This document shows, in pieces, positions 1 through 8,936 of a stretch of 64,000 bases of DNA (position 1 is the stretch's first letter; every line of letters starts with the position of its first letter). The notes under the pieces were generated by a model that saw only the letters and a list, made by a program, of their open reading frames with translations, was not told the origin of the DNA and made no database searches. Location of the stretch: contig NZ_LVHI01000023.1 in assembly GCF_001645385.1 (NCBI RefSeq), forward strand, positions 62,001 to 126,000, written 5' to 3'. The position numbers and the translations under genes are program-made. This DNA is from Rhodococcoides kyotonense. Lineage in GTDB: Bacteria; Actinomycetota; Actinomycetes; Mycobacteriales; Mycobacteriaceae.

Positions 1-267
1 AGCGACATGCTCGATACCGTCTCTCGCGCACTGCAGCCGCTACGACGGTTCGGCGTCGACCCCGAGCGCGTCGGTCTGATGCTCGCCCTCGCGATCCGGT
101 GTATTCCGCTGCTCGCCACGATCGTGCACGAGGTCGCGGAGGCGCGGAAGGCGCGCGGCCTGCAGTGGTCGATGACGGCACTGGCCACACCGGTTCTCGT
201 GCGGGCACTGCGGACCGCAGATGCCATGGGCGACGCCCTCGTGGCCCGCGGCGTCGACGACGACTGA
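1..267 (+). CDS. ECF transporter transmembrane (T) component, 3' end only
   Basis: The reading frame is open at the left edge, so only the last 88 codons are present. Two Ala-Arg-Gly motifs, EARKARGL and ALVARGVD, are the hallmark of EcfT/CbiQ subunits; these helices contact the two ATPase subunits of energy-coupling-factor importers for vitamins or metals (biotin, cobalt and others). A hydrophobic segment (LMLALAIRCIPLLATIV) precedes them. The substrate cannot be told because the rest of the operon lies outside the window. It ends 29 bp from the convergent gene that follows. Confidence 0.8.
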   Translation, partial: SDMLDTVSRALQPLRRFGVDPERVGLMLALAIRCIPLLATIVHEVAEARKARGLQWSMTALATPVLVRALRTADAMGDALVARGVDDD

Positions 268-296
268 CACCGGCGCCGTCGACGGGAGGTAGCTGC

Positions 297-1739
297 TCAG
301 AGCACGTGCCGCGCCTTCATGCCCGCGAACACCGGTGCGACTCGGACGACGTCGCCCGTGGTGGGTGCGTGCACCATCTGACCGTTGCCGATGTAGATGG
401 CGACGTGGCCGGGGCCGCCGGATTGCCAGTTGCCGAACAGCAGATCGCCGGGTTGCGCCATCGACAGCGGAATTTCGGTACCGACGTTCCACTGAGTCTC
501 GGACGTGCGCGGTAGTTTCAGCGTGCCGTTCGACGCCTTGTACACCGCGTACGACGTCAGTCCTGAGCAGTCGAACCCGCCGCCCGACGGGCCGTTGATG
601 TTGCCGCCGCCCCACACGTAGGGCAGGCCGAGGTAGTCCATGGCGAGCTGTACGACGCGGCCGCCGATTCCGGCAAGGTCGAGCGCCGAGAACGGCGTCA
701 GCAACGCGGCGAACTGTGGTTCCATCGCTCGGATCTTGGCGACGTACGGTTTCGTCTGATTCTCGTAATCCGGTGTTCCCGACGGCATTCCGCCTGATCG
801 AAGCACGGCTCCGGCGCCTGCGTTGTACCCGGCGATCGTCAGATCCAGTGTGTCGCCCTGGACTCGTCCGTCGGACTTCCATTTCGATACCTGAGAATGT
901 ATGTCGCACAACAGGTTTCCCGACGCCATGACCGAGTCGGCGATGCCGTTGATGTCGGCCACTCCGTCGCCGTCGGCGTCCTTGCCGTACTTGCGCCACG
1001 TCGACGGCATGAACTGGCCGGGGCCTCGTGCGCCCGAACTCGACACGGGTGACGTCGGGCCGTAGCGAAAACCGTTCTCCGCGGCGTACAGCGCAGCGAT
1101 GGTCGGGGCCGTGACGCCCTCGCAGAGCGATCCGGCGCGCGTCAGCCAGGGGACGAATGCGGTGATCGCACCGATCGGCGACAGCGAGACACCGGTGAAC
1201 GTCGCGGGCATGCCCGGGAACAGTGCCCGGCGAACGGCTTCGGCGGCAGGCATGAACGCGGTCTGGTTGGTGAGGTCGGACAGCGAGAAGCTGAGTGAGC
1301 CGAACTGCATCGTGCCTGCACCGGACGGGAACAGCGACGGCGCGAACGCACTCGGTGCGACGGGAACGCTCGCCGCCAATTCCGTGGTGGGCAGGGTGGG
1401 TGATTCCGGAACCGGCGGCTCGGGTGCCGGGGCGGCCCCGGCTTCCGGCGCCGGCAGCGCCTCCGGCTCGGCGGGCTTCTCGAGCAACAGTGGGTCAGTG
1501 GCGGTTTCGAGGGCGGCGGCGCCGTTGTCGAGTGCTGCGCTCGCCGCGTCCCGCGCCGGCTCGGGCATCGACTTCAGCAAGTCGTCGAGTTGCTGCGTCA
1601 GCCCGGGCGCGCTGTTCTCCGCTGCGGCAGCCACATCCTCGGCCGCATCCTGGACAGGTTGGGGGAGATCGGTTCCTGCTACGGCGCCTGCGGCGGACAC
1701 GATGACGGCAACTATCACTGCGATCGGATCGCCTGCCAT
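297..1739 (-). CDS. Secreted bifunctional lytic transglycosylase / NlpC-P60 (C40) peptidase
   Basis: A 480-residue cell-wall hydrolase. The N-terminus (MAGDPIAVIVAVIVSAAGAVAG) looks like a signal or anchor helix and is followed by a Pro/Ala/Glu-rich linker to about residue 150. The middle domain is a transglycosylase: AAENGFRYG holds the catalytic Glu, GPGQFMPSTW and AGYNAGAGAV are family motifs, and DADGDGVADING is an EF-hand-like calcium loop. The C-terminal NlpC/P60 domain has the catalytic Cys in FDCSGLTSY and His in GPGHVAIYIG. It should cut glycan strands and stem peptides outside the membrane. The start at 1739 is chosen because AGGAG lies 6 nt upstream; a longer frame to 1778 lacks such a site. 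It is divergent from the RidA gene. Confidence 0.88.
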   Translation of the reverse strand: MAGDPIAVIVAVIVSAAGAVAGTDLPQPVQDAAEDVAAAAENSAPGLTQQLDDLLKSMPEPARDAASAALDNGAAALETATDPLLLEKPAEPEALPAPEAGAAPAPEPPVPESPTLPTTELAASVPVAPSAFAPSLFPSGAGTMQFGSLSFSLSDLTNQTAFMPAAEAVRRALFPGMPATFTGVSLSPIGAITAFVPWLTRAGSLCEGVTAPTIAALYAAENGFRYGPTSPVSSSGARGPGQFMPSTWRKYGKDADGDGVADINGIADSVMASGNLLCDIHSQVSKWKSDGRVQGDTLDLTIAGYNAGAGAVLRSGGMPSGTPDYENQTKPYVAKIRAMEPQFAALLTPFSALDLAGIGGRVVQLAMDYLGLPYVWGGGNINGPSGGGFDCSGLTSYAVYKASNGTLKLPRTSETQWNVGTEIPLSMAQPGDLLFGNWQSGGPGHVAIYIGNGQMVHAPTTGDVVRVAPVFAGMKARHVL

Positions 1740-1905
1740 GTACAACTCCTGGTGCTCGAGCTCTCCCCGACATGCCACGCCAACCCCTTCGCGTGAGCTG
1801 ACTCACACATCATGCCTTGCCGAGATGATTCGCGGGCCGAAACGGAAACGAGTTCTAGTACGGCCGTGCCGGTGTTGGGTTCGCAGTAAAGTTGTCCCCG
1901 ATCAC

Positions 1906-1912
1906 AAGGAGG
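1906..1912 (+). promoter_or_regulatory. Strong Shine-Dalgarno AAGGAGG that does not fit the annotated start
   Basis: A consensus anti-16S match lying 7 nt before an in-frame ATC (1920-1922) and 19 nt before the GTG used as the annotated RidA start. There is no ATG, GTG or TTG in this frame between the stop at 1887 and 1932. Confidence 0.6.
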
Positions 1913-1931
1913 GGTCGTCATCACCAGAAAA

Positions 1932-2315
1932 GTGCTGTCACCGGACACAGTCTGGGACCCGGGTGAGCAGTTGTTGTCGCAGTGCGTCGTCACCTCGAAC
2001 GCCTCGCGCACCCTGTATCTGTCGGGACAGACGGCGATCACCGCCGACGGTCGATTCGCCGGTATCGACGACGTCGAGGCGCAGATCAGGTTGGCCTTCG
2101 AGAACATCCGGCTCATCCTCGCGGCCGCGGACGGCACGCTGGACGACGTCGTGAAGGTGACGGTGTACTTCGTCGACATCGGCAATCTGGATACGTACAC
2201 CAGAATTCTGGGTGAGCTGTTCCCGCAGACACGGCCCGCGCAGACCGTCGTCGAAGTAGCTCGTTTGGCGATGCCCGAATTACTGATCGAGATCGACGCT
2301 GTGGCAGTGCTCTAG
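1932..2315 (+). CDS. RidA (YjgF/YER057c/UK114) family deaminase
   Basis: 127 residues, the normal RidA size. RidA proteins hydrolyse reactive enamine/imine intermediates released by PLP enzymes. LYLSGQTAITADG near the N-terminus, the ENIRLIL helix, DDVVKVTVYFVDI and the C-terminal RLAMPELLIEIDAVAVL match the fold. The catalytic Arg of classical RidA, which usually sits in a PxR(S/T) context, is not obvious here (TRPAQTVVEVARL), so a divergent subfamily is likely. The only canonical start downstream of the in-frame stop at 1887 is GTG 1932, but the strong Shine-Dalgarno AAGGAGG (1906-1912) points to a codon ATC at 1920; see findings. It converges with the VKOR gene at a distance of 8 bp. Confidence 0.82.
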   Translation: MLSPDTVWDPGEQLLSQCVVTSNASRTLYLSGQTAITADGRFAGIDDVEAQIRLAFENIRLILAAADGTLDDVVKVTVYFVDIGNLDTYTRILGELFPQTRPAQTVVEVARLAMPELLIEIDAVAVL

Positions 2316-2323
2316 AAAGTCTT

Positions 2324-2893
2324 TCAGATCAGCGTCGCCCAGTAATCCGAGAAGCGGATACCGATTGCGACGACGACGATCGCGTACCAGACAGCGAGGA
2401 TCGTCCACCGCCATTCGAGCAGGAGCCTCGCCGCCGTGCCTGCGCTCTGGCGATCGACCAGCTGCGACAGCGACACGACGAAGATCGGCATCGTCACGGC
2501 CCAGACGACCATGCAGTACGGGCAGAGTGCGCCGATCTCGTACAGGCTCTGGTAGATCAGCCAGTGGACGAACACCTCGCCGAGGAGCGTGCCGAGGCTC
2601 AGACCGAGCCAGTACCAATGCGGGAGTTCGACCTTCGCGAGCGTCAGAACGCCGGTGACGACGACGATCGAGAACGCGACGATGCCGAGGATCGGATTGG
2701 GAAATCCGAAGACCGCGGCTTGTTCGGTGGTCATGACCGAGCCGCAGGACAGTACCGGGTTCAGGCTGCACGACGGCACGTACGACGCGTCCTCGAGCAG
2801 CTTGATCCGCTCGATCGTGAGTGTCAGTGCGGCGAGGAGTCCGAGGACGCCGCCGATCGACAGGACCCACGCGGTGACCCTCGCGGGTCTCAC
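2324..2893 (-). CDS. Vitamin K epoxide reductase (VKOR) family membrane oxidoreductase
   Basis: A 189-residue integral membrane protein with about five hydrophobic helices. VKOR homologues in actinobacteria re-oxidise periplasmic DsbA using menaquinone. The four redox cysteines are visible: the loop pair Cys42/Cys50 (SCSLNPVLSCGS) and the active-site CPYC (124-127). The GTG start at 2893 overlaps the TGA of the upstream DsbA-like gene by 4 bp (GTGA), so the two are translationally coupled and almost surely work as one disulfide-forming system. A much longer frame reading to 3199 is a frame shadow of the dsbA-like gene. Confidence 0.87.
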   Translation of the reverse strand: MRPARVTAWVLSIGGVLGLLAALTLTIERIKLLEDASYVPSCSLNPVLSCGSVMTTEQAAVFGFPNPILGIVAFSIVVVTGVLTLAKVELPHWYWLGLSLGTLLGEVFVHWLIYQSLYEIGALCPYCMVVWAVTMPIFVVSLSQLVDRQSAGTAARLLLEWRWTILAVWYAIVVVAIGIRFSDYWATLI

Positions 2894-3621
2894 TGTGCTG
2901 CGGAAATGGCCGCGCGCAGGCCGTCCGGCGTCGGGTTCTGGACCACGGTGCCGTTCACCGAGACGGTCGGGGTGCCGGTGACGCCGCCCTGCAGCACGGT
3001 CTGGGTCTGGCTGGTGACGTAGTCGGTGTAGGTGCCGTCGGTGATGCAGCCGGCCACCTCGGCACTGTCCGCGCCTGCAGAGGCAGCGATGGCGACGAGC
3101 TCGTCGTCGGTCAGACCGCTGCCGCCCTCGGCGGGCTGCTGCTCGAACATGGCCGTGTGCCACGCCGGCCAATCGGCGATGTCCGCGTCCGCGACACACA
3201 TGCTCGCGTTGGCTGCGCGGGTGGAGTAGTTGGTCGACGACATGCGGTCGAGAATCGCGATGGGCTTGTAGTCGACCGCGACGGTGTTGTCGGCGACGAG
3301 GCCCGAGAGGGTGTCACCGCTGATGGCTTCGAACTGCTTACAGGCCGGGCACTGGAAGTCCTCGACGACCGTGACGACGACGGCGGCGTTCGGGTCGCCG
3401 ATGCGGATGGCGCCGTCCGAGGTGACTGCCGACGGGGTGGCGGCGGGTGTTGCGGTGCTGTCGTCGGACTTCTTCGATGCAATCGAGAATCCGATGACGG
3501 CGATGAGCGCAATGAGTACGACGGCGACACCGATCTGGATCAGTGTGCGGCGCTGCTTGTCCCTCTTGCCCTGCAGAGCGGCAGCGGCTGCCTGTGCCTT
3601 CTTCTTGCTGTTGTTGCTCAC
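2890..3621 (-). CDS. Membrane-anchored DsbA-like thiol:disulfide oxidoreductase
   Basis: 243 residues: a basic cytoplasmic tail, one membrane helix (about 27-48), a Ser/Thr/Ala-rich linker and a thioredoxin-fold DsbA domain on the outer side. The active site is CPAC (91-94) in EDFQCPACKQF, and the cis-proline motif is TGTPTV (Pro218). A second cysteine pair (142 and 192) may be structural. The start is GTG 3621, preceded by CGAGGGA. It is coupled by a 4-bp overlap to the VKOR partner that would reoxidise it. It introduces disulfides into exported proteins; whether it oxidises or isomerises cannot be decided from sequence. Confidence 0.88.
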   Translation of the reverse strand: MSNNSKKKAQAAAAALQGKRDKQRRTLIQIGVAVVLIALIAVIGFSIASKKSDDSTATPAATPSAVTSDGAIRIGDPNAAVVVTVVEDFQCPACKQFEAISGDTLSGLVADNTVAVDYKPIAILDRMSSTNYSTRAANASMCVADADIADWPAWHTAMFEQQPAEGGSGLTDDELVAIAASAGADSAEVAGCITDGTYTDYVTSQTQTVLQGGVTGTPTVSVNGTVVQNPTPDGLRAAISAAQ

Positions 3622-3680
3622 TGGTTCCCTCGCTCACCCGAAAAAGTCCTCCGGCCAGGATAAGCGCGCGAACCTGAGCG

Positions 3681-4118
3681 CTACGTAAGAGCGACGATCC
3701 GCTCGACGGCGTATCCGTAGCCCGCGATGCCGAGTCCGGCGATCACTCCGCTGGCGATGGGGGAGACGAACGAGTGGTGACGGAATTCCTCGCGTGCGTG
3801 GACGTTGCTGATGTGCACTTCGACGATGGGCACCTCGGGGATGACGAGTGCATCCCGGAGTGCGACGGACGTGTGAGTGAGACCACCGGGGTTGATCACG
3901 ATGCCCGACGCCTTCCCACGGGCTTCGTGGATCCAGTCGATGAGCATGCCCTCGTGATTCGACTGTTCGGCGCGGACGGCGCGTCCGTGCGCGGCAGCGG
4001 TTTTCTCGCACAGGGCGACGACGTCGTCGAGCGTTTCGTGACCGTACACGTCGGGCTGACGGGTACCGAGCATGTTCAGGTTCGGTCCGTTGAGCACCAG
4101 GATGTAGCTGTCGGTCAT
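3681..4118 (-). CDS. aroQ: Type II 3-dehydroquinate dehydratase
   Basis: 145 residues, the usual size of the dodecameric type II enzyme of the shikimate pathway, which dehydrates 3-dehydroquinate to 3-dehydroshikimate. The N-terminal signature [18 protein letters not shown] carries the flexible-loop Arg20 and catalytic Tyr25; the general acid His102 is in [21 protein letters not shown] and [13 protein letters not shown] are substrate-binding motifs. The start ATG 4118 gives the standard N-terminus; the same frame reads on for more than 500 codons upstream, but that part is antisense to the MFS gene and meaningless. The gene stands alone, divergent from the MFS gene with 66 bp between. Confidence 0.94.
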   Translation of the reverse strand: MTDSYILVLNGPNLNMLGTRQPDVYGHETLDDVVALCEKTAAAHGRAVRAEQSNHEGMLIDWIHEARGKASGIVINPGGLTHTSVALRDALVIPEVPIVEVHISNVHAREEFRHHSFVSPIASGVIAGLGIAGYGYAVERIVALT

Positions 4119-4184
4119 GGGATTGCTCACTTTCTCTTCGCCTCGCGCCGCCGGGTCGAATCCTTCCACAGGCCACCCGGCAGA

Positions 4185-5471
4185 ATGTTCACAGTGAAAA
4201 CGGTGTGGGTCGTGTGGGGAGTCGGCGTCTTCGCGTACATCGTCGCCATCCTTCACCGCACTGCTTTCGGCGTCGCCGGTCTCGAAGCGGCGTCTCGTTT
4301 CTCGATCAACCCAGCGGTGTTGTCGTCGTTCGTCGTGCTGCAGGTCGTCGTGTACGCGGCGATGCAGATCCCGGCAGGACTGCTGTTGGACCGTGTCGGA
4401 TCGCGCAAGATGATCGCGCTCGGTGCGCTTCTGATGACGACGGCGCAGGTCATGCTGGCCGTGACGGAGTCGCTGCCGGTGGCCGTCGCGGCCCGTGCCC
4501 TCGTCGGTATCGGTGACGCCCTGACGTTCATCTCGGTGCTGCGGCTGGTGCCGCGATGGTTCCCGCCGCGTCAGGTGCCGATCGTGTCGCAGCTGACCGG
4601 TCTGATCGGGCAGTCGGGACAAATTCTGTCCGCGGTGCCGTTCCTGATTCTGCTGCAGGGACCCGGGTGGACATTCGCGTTCGGCAGTGCCGCGTCGCTC
4701 GGCCTGTTGGCTTTCGTGCTCGCGTTGTCCCTGATTCGGGACACACCTGCCGGCGCCGACGTCGTCGAATCGACGACGTCCCTGCGGGAGACGTTCGGGT
4801 CGATCGGCCAGGTGTGGAAGCGCCCTGGCACGCGGCTCGGCTTCTTCAGTCACATGGGCACGCAGTTCTCGATCACCGTGTTCGCGCTGCTGTGGGGCAT
4901 TCCGTACCTGACGTCCGGGCAGGGTCTGTCGGCGTCGACGGCAGGAGGGTTGCTGTCCATCTCGGTGGTGTCGTCGGTGTTCTCCGGCATCTGCCTCGGC
5001 ATCCTCACCGGCCGGTATCCGATGCGTCGGTCGTGGTTGGTGCTGGCCGTCATGGTCAGCAATGCCGCGATGTGGGGCATCGTGCTGGCGCTGCCCGGCC
5101 CCGCGCCGTTGTGGCTGCTGGTGCTGCTGGTCGTCGTCATCTCGGTCGGTGGTCCCGGGTCGATGATCGGGTTCGACTACGCCCGTACCTTCAACCCGAG
5201 CGCGAACCTCGGTACGGCTCAGGGCATGGTCAACATCGGCGGGTTCACGGCGTCGCTCCTCGTGATCGCCGCGATCGGGTGGATTCTGCAGGCGCTGGGC
5301 GGTTACACGTTCGACGCGTTCCGCGTCGCCTTTCTCGCGCAGTACCCGGTGTGGATCGTCGCGATCGTCGGGGTGTTGCTGACGCGTCGCAAGACTCGTC
5401 GTCAGCTGGCCGACGAGGGCATCTACCCGCACACGATGCGGGAGGTCATTCAGCGCGTTCGCGACCGGTAG
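4185..5471 (+). CDS. MFS transporter
   Basis: 428 residues with about twelve hydrophobic helices in two halves. The loop between helices 2 and 3 has the MFS motif A variant [15 protein letters not shown], and the start [21 protein letters not shown] resembles the first helix of nitrate/organic-anion-type porters. The substrate cannot be assigned. ATG 4185 and GTG 4194 are both possible starts; neither has a strong ribosome site. The last 26 bp overlap the 3' end of the convergent cyclase gene. Confidence 0.8.
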   Translation: MFTVKTVWVVWGVGVFAYIVAILHRTAFGVAGLEAASRFSINPAVLSSFVVLQVVVYAAMQIPAGLLLDRVGSRKMIALGALLMTTAQVMLAVTESLPVAVAARALVGIGDALTFISVLRLVPRWFPPRQVPIVSQLTGLIGQSGQILSAVPFLILLQGPGWTFAFGSAASLGLLAFVLALSLIRDTPAGADVVESTTSLRETFGSIGQVWKRPGTRLGFFSHMGTQFSITVFALLWGIPYLTSGQGLSASTAGGLLSISVVSSVFSGICLGILTGRYPMRRSWLVLAVMVSNAAMWGIVLALPGPAPLWLLVLLVVVISVGGPGSMIGFDYARTFNPSANLGTAQGMVNIGGFTASLLVIAAIGWILQALGGYTFDAFRVAFLAQYPVWIVAIVGVLLTRRKTRRQLADEGIYPHTMREVIQRVRDR

Positions 5472-6963
5472 TGCTTCCCGCGAGCGTCGCGACGGCCGTC
5501 GGCGCGGCCAGACCCCGCAACGTGACGTGCCCTGTGCCATGCCACTGCTCGGCCTCGTCGGCCGCGGCGACGTCGACGAGATCCGCCGCGACGAGGACCC
5601 GCGACGGTTCGGTCTTCGCCAGGTCCGACAGCCTCGCCGCACAGTTCACCGGCTCGCCGATGACGGTGTACTCGTAGCGTGTTTTCGCACCGATGTCGCC
5701 GGCGAAGACCTGTCCGGCTGCGACGCCGATTCCGAAATCCATCGAGTCGAGTACCTGCAGCGCGACGCGCAGATCGCGTGCGGCGCGCAACGCAGCCGTT
5801 GCCGGGTCGTCGATGGGCTGCGGCGCACCGAAGATCGCGAGTGCCGCGTCGCCCTCGAATTTGTTGATGAAGCCGAGGTTGTCGTCGACGGTTTCGACGA
5901 CGATCGCGAGAAACTCGTTCAATGCTTCGGCGACGCGTTCGGGCGGATGATCGACGGCGAACGACGTCGACCCGACGAGGTCGATGAACAGCACCGCCGC
6001 GTAGCGGACGTCGCCACGGGGGAAGTCCGACTCCTCGAGCGCGCGCGAGGCGACCTGTGCGCCGACGTGTCGACCGAACAGGTCACGAAGACGCTCACGC
6101 TCGGCCAACCCGGCGGCCATGCTGTTGAATCCGCGCTGCAGAGTTCCGATCTCGGAAGCGTCGTAGACCGGGACCGCGACGTCGGTTCTGCCGTCTTCGA
6201 TTTCCGTCATGGCCGAGCTCACTTCACGGACGGGCTCCGACACGGACCGGGCGACGAGTATCGTCCCGCGCAAGCCGGTGGCCAGCGCGATCGCCGACAC
6301 GATCAGTATCGGGAGCTCGATGGGTGCCTCGATCTTCAGGGGCGTACCGGTGGCGTGGACGACGACGATGAGCGTGATCGCCGCGACGGGAATCGCCGTG
6401 CAGACCAGCCACGTGCCGATGAGCCGGGTGAGGACGGATGATTCCGGCCGCGTTCTCGGTGCCGTCGCCGACGCGAGCGCGGCCACCGGGCGGAGTGCTC
6501 GCTCGGTGAGAAGGTAGCCCGTGCCCGCGGTCGTCACGGCGCCGAAGACCGTGCCGACGACGATCAGCACGGTGATGTCGCGATCGGTGTCGTGGGTCAG
6601 CAGCGCAAGCGCGAAACCGAAGACGAGCCACATCACCAGGTGGGAGATCGTGTGACGCAGCGGTGTTCGGACAGCGTGCCGGGACTGTCCTGCCGTCGGG
6701 ACGTCCCCGCGCGCGACCCACCGCAGAGTGGGAACGATCAGCAGGACACCTGCCGCTGCGCCGGTCGTGATGCCCAGCGGCACGATCCAGCGGAATGCGC
6801 TGTAGGCCGGGTCGGTCAGGACACCTGCCACCGACGTCGACTCGGATCGAGCCAGTAGAGCGACGACGAATCCGACCTGGACCGCGGCGACGACGTTGAG
6901 GACGATCAGCGAAATGCCGTAGTGCGCCGCAACTCTGCGAACCTGAACCTGGTTGTCGGGCAT
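5446..6963 (-). CDS. Membrane-bound class III adenylate cyclase with HAMP domain
   Basis: 505 residues built like the M. tuberculosis Rv1318c-Rv1320c group: six membrane helices in the first 240 residues, a HAMP linker (about 232-290), then a catalytic domain (about 320-480). Metal-binding aspartates lie in LFIDLVGST (Asp328) and [11 protein letters not shown] (Asp372); the adenine-recognising Lys368 is in FINKFEGD; transition-state Asn440 and Arg444 are in EPVNCAARL. All catalytic residues are present, so it should make cAMP as a homodimer, with HAMP passing a membrane signal. Start ATG 6963; an in-frame GTG at 6987 would add eight residues. It overlaps the MFS gene tail to tail by 26 bp. 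Confidence 0.87.
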   Translation of the reverse strand: MPDNQVQVRRVAAHYGISLIVLNVVAAVQVGFVVALLARSESTSVAGVLTDPAYSAFRWIVPLGITTGAAAGVLLIVPTLRWVARGDVPTAGQSRHAVRTPLRHTISHLVMWLVFGFALALLTHDTDRDITVLIVVGTVFGAVTTAGTGYLLTERALRPVAALASATAPRTRPESSVLTRLIGTWLVCTAIPVAAITLIVVVHATGTPLKIEAPIELPILIVSAIALATGLRGTILVARSVSEPVREVSSAMTEIEDGRTDVAVPVYDASEIGTLQRGFNSMAAGLAERERLRDLFGRHVGAQVASRALEESDFPRGDVRYAAVLFIDLVGSTSFAVDHPPERVAEALNEFLAIVVETVDDNLGFINKFEGDAALAIFGAPQPIDDPATAALRAARDLRVALQVLDSMDFGIGVAAGQVFAGDIGAKTRYEYTVIGEPVNCAARLSDLAKTEPSRVLVAADLVDVAAADEAEQWHGTGHVTLRGLAAPTAVATLAGSTTGRERAE

Positions 6964-7097
6964 GGTGTCGAATTCTGCTCTTCTCACGTGCCCGGTCGGG
7001 TGAAATCTCTTTGCAATCTCATCCGGCCGCGAGCATGCTGGTGGTCTGCTTTTAGTTGCATGACGTAAGCAAACAAAACGTAAAGGTGTGACCAAGC

Positions 7098-8825
7098 GTG
7101 GTATCCCAACCTGACGTGACGGCATCCGATTCCGGCGAGTACAGCCACCGGGAGATCATGACGATCCTGTCCGGGCTGATGCTCGGCATGTTCCTCGCTG
7201 CGTTGGACCAGACGATCGTGTCGACGTCGGTGCGCACGATCGCCGACGACCTCAACGGGTTCTCGATCCTGGCGTGGGTGACGACGGCGTACCTGATCAC
7301 CTCGACGGTGTCGACGCCGTTGTACGGCAAGCTGTCCGATCTCTACGGGCGCAAGCCGTTCTTCATGACGGCCATCTCGATCTTCGTCGTCGGCTCGATG
7401 CTGTGTGGGATCGCGACGTCGATGTACGAGCTCGCTGCGTTCCGGGCCGTGCAGGGCCTCGGCGCGGGCGGTCTGATGTCGATGGCGCTGGCCATCATCG
7501 GCGACATCGTGCCGCCCCGTGAGCGAGCGAAGTACCAGGGCTATTTTCTGGCCGTGTTCGGCACGTCGAGCGTCCTCGGTCCCGTCATCGGTGGCCTGTT
7601 GGCCGGCCAGTCGTCGATCCTCGGGATCACCGGGTGGCGCTGGGTCTTCTACATCAACGTTCCGCTCGGCATCATCGCGCTCGTCGTGGTGTGGCGGGTG
7701 CTGAATCTGCCTGTATATCGGCGGGAGGCGCGCGTCGACTGGTGGGGAGCGGTGTTGCTGACCATCGGCCTCGTCCCGTTGCTGATCGTCGCCGAGCAGG
7801 GCCGCGTCTGGGGATGGACGTCGGCGCGCGCGTCGACCTGCTTCGCCATCGGTGTCGTCGGCGTCGTGCTGTTCGTTCTGGTCGAGATCAAGATGCGCGA
7901 CGACGCCCTCATCCCCATGCGGTTCTTCCGGAACCGTCTGTTCGCGCTGTGTATCGCGGTCAGTGTCATCGCCGGTGCGGCGATGTTCGGTGGTATCTCG
8001 CTGTTGCCGCAGTATCTGCAGGTCGTGAAGGGCTCGTCGCCGACGCTCGCCGGGTATCAGACGCTTCCGCTCGTCGGGGCGCTCATGGTCGCGTCGATCG
8101 TGTCGGGTCGCGTCATCTCGAAGACCGGTCGATACAAGATCTTCCCGATCGTCGGCACCGCGTTGATGGCGGTTGCGATGTTCGCGTTCCACTACGTGGG
8201 TGCGGACACCCCGCTGTGGCAGACGATGATCGTGATGGCTGTGTTCGGCATCGGACTGGGGTCGATGATGCAGCCCCTCACGTTGGCGATCCAGAACGCG
8301 ATGCCACCGAAGGACATGGGTGTGTCGACGTCCGCGGCGACCTTCTTCCGTCAGATCGGGGCGACGCTGGGTGTCGCGGTGTTTCTGTCGATGCTGTTCA
8401 ACCAGCTCACGCCGAAGACCGGGGATGCGCTCGTGGCGGCCAGTTCGGATCCCGACTTCCAGGAGGCGGTGAAGACGGCTGCCACCAGCAGTGATCCGCT
8501 CGAGTCCGGCTTCGCGAACGCACTGATCACGCACGATTCTTCGGTCGCGGGGAGTGCGCTGACCGACTCGTCGTTCATTCAGAAGATCGACTCGGTTCTG
8601 GCCGAGCCGTTCCGCATAGGTTTCTCGAACGCGATGGACTACGTGTTCCTGGCGGTGTCGATTCTGATGGTCGTCGGATTCGTGCTCGTGCTGTTCGTCA
8701 AGGAGGTGCCGCTGAGGACGATGTCCGGCATCGCGGCCGCACGTCAGGAGCGGGAGGCGGAGGCGGCTGCTCAGGACGCTTCCGACGATGCGGCTGGGGG
8801 CGAGTCGGAGGAGAAGCCTCGGTAG
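7098..8825 (+). CDS. DHA2-family (EmrB/QacA type, 14-TMS) MFS multidrug efflux transporter
   Basis: 575 residues with about 14 membrane helices. LDQTIVSTSVRTIADDL is the DHA2 motif D1, GKLSDLYGRKPFF motif A, RAVQGLGAGGLMSM motif B and the Pro-rich GTSSVLGPVIGGLLAG motif C of proton-driven exporters. A cytoplasmic charged tail ends the protein. Start GTG 7098 with AAAGGTGTG upstream; the preceding 60 bp are AT-richer than the surroundings and probably carry the promoter. It is divergent from the cyclase gene (134 bp) and no regulator is adjacent. The drug or lipid exported is unknown. Confidence 0.87.
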   Translation: MVSQPDVTASDSGEYSHREIMTILSGLMLGMFLAALDQTIVSTSVRTIADDLNGFSILAWVTTAYLITSTVSTPLYGKLSDLYGRKPFFMTAISIFVVGSMLCGIATSMYELAAFRAVQGLGAGGLMSMALAIIGDIVPPRERAKYQGYFLAVFGTSSVLGPVIGGLLAGQSSILGITGWRWVFYINVPLGIIALVVVWRVLNLPVYRREARVDWWGAVLLTIGLVPLLIVAEQGRVWGWTSARASTCFAIGVVGVVLFVLVEIKMRDDALIPMRFFRNRLFALCIAVSVIAGAAMFGGISLLPQYLQVVKGSSPTLAGYQTLPLVGALMVASIVSGRVISKTGRYKIFPIVGTALMAVAMFAFHYVGADTPLWQTMIVMAVFGIGLGSMMQPLTLAIQNAMPPKDMGVSTSAATFFRQIGATLGVAVFLSMLFNQLTPKTGDALVAASSDPDFQEAVKTAATSSDPLESGFANALITHDSSVAGSALTDSSFIQKIDSVLAEPFRIGFSNAMDYVFLAVSILMVVGFVLVLFVKEVPLRTMSGIAAARQEREAEAAAQDASDDAAGGESEEKPR

Positions 8826-8936
8826 TGCCTCGTTCGACGGCGCCCGAGACTCACAGCTTTCCTCGAGCGAGCTCCCAGGCCTGCCGCAAGTAGCGGGGTC
8901 ACTCTGGTCACAAGACATCTTCGATGGAGGACCACC

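Noticed and set aside
1740..1931. A c-di-AMP (ydaO) riboswitch upstream of the NlpC/transglycosylase gene
   Set aside because: Actinobacterial wall hydrolases often carry one, but the conserved ydaO core sequences were not found in this 192-bp gap.
3681..5642. 653-codon version of AroQ
   Set aside because: Only the last 145 residues are AroQ; the rest is antisense to the MFS gene. The internal ATG at 4118 gives the correct family length.
7040..7090. Operator-like symmetry TTGCATGACGTAAGCAA upstream of the DHA2 transporter
   Set aside because: Only the four outer base pairs and one inner pair match; too weak to call.
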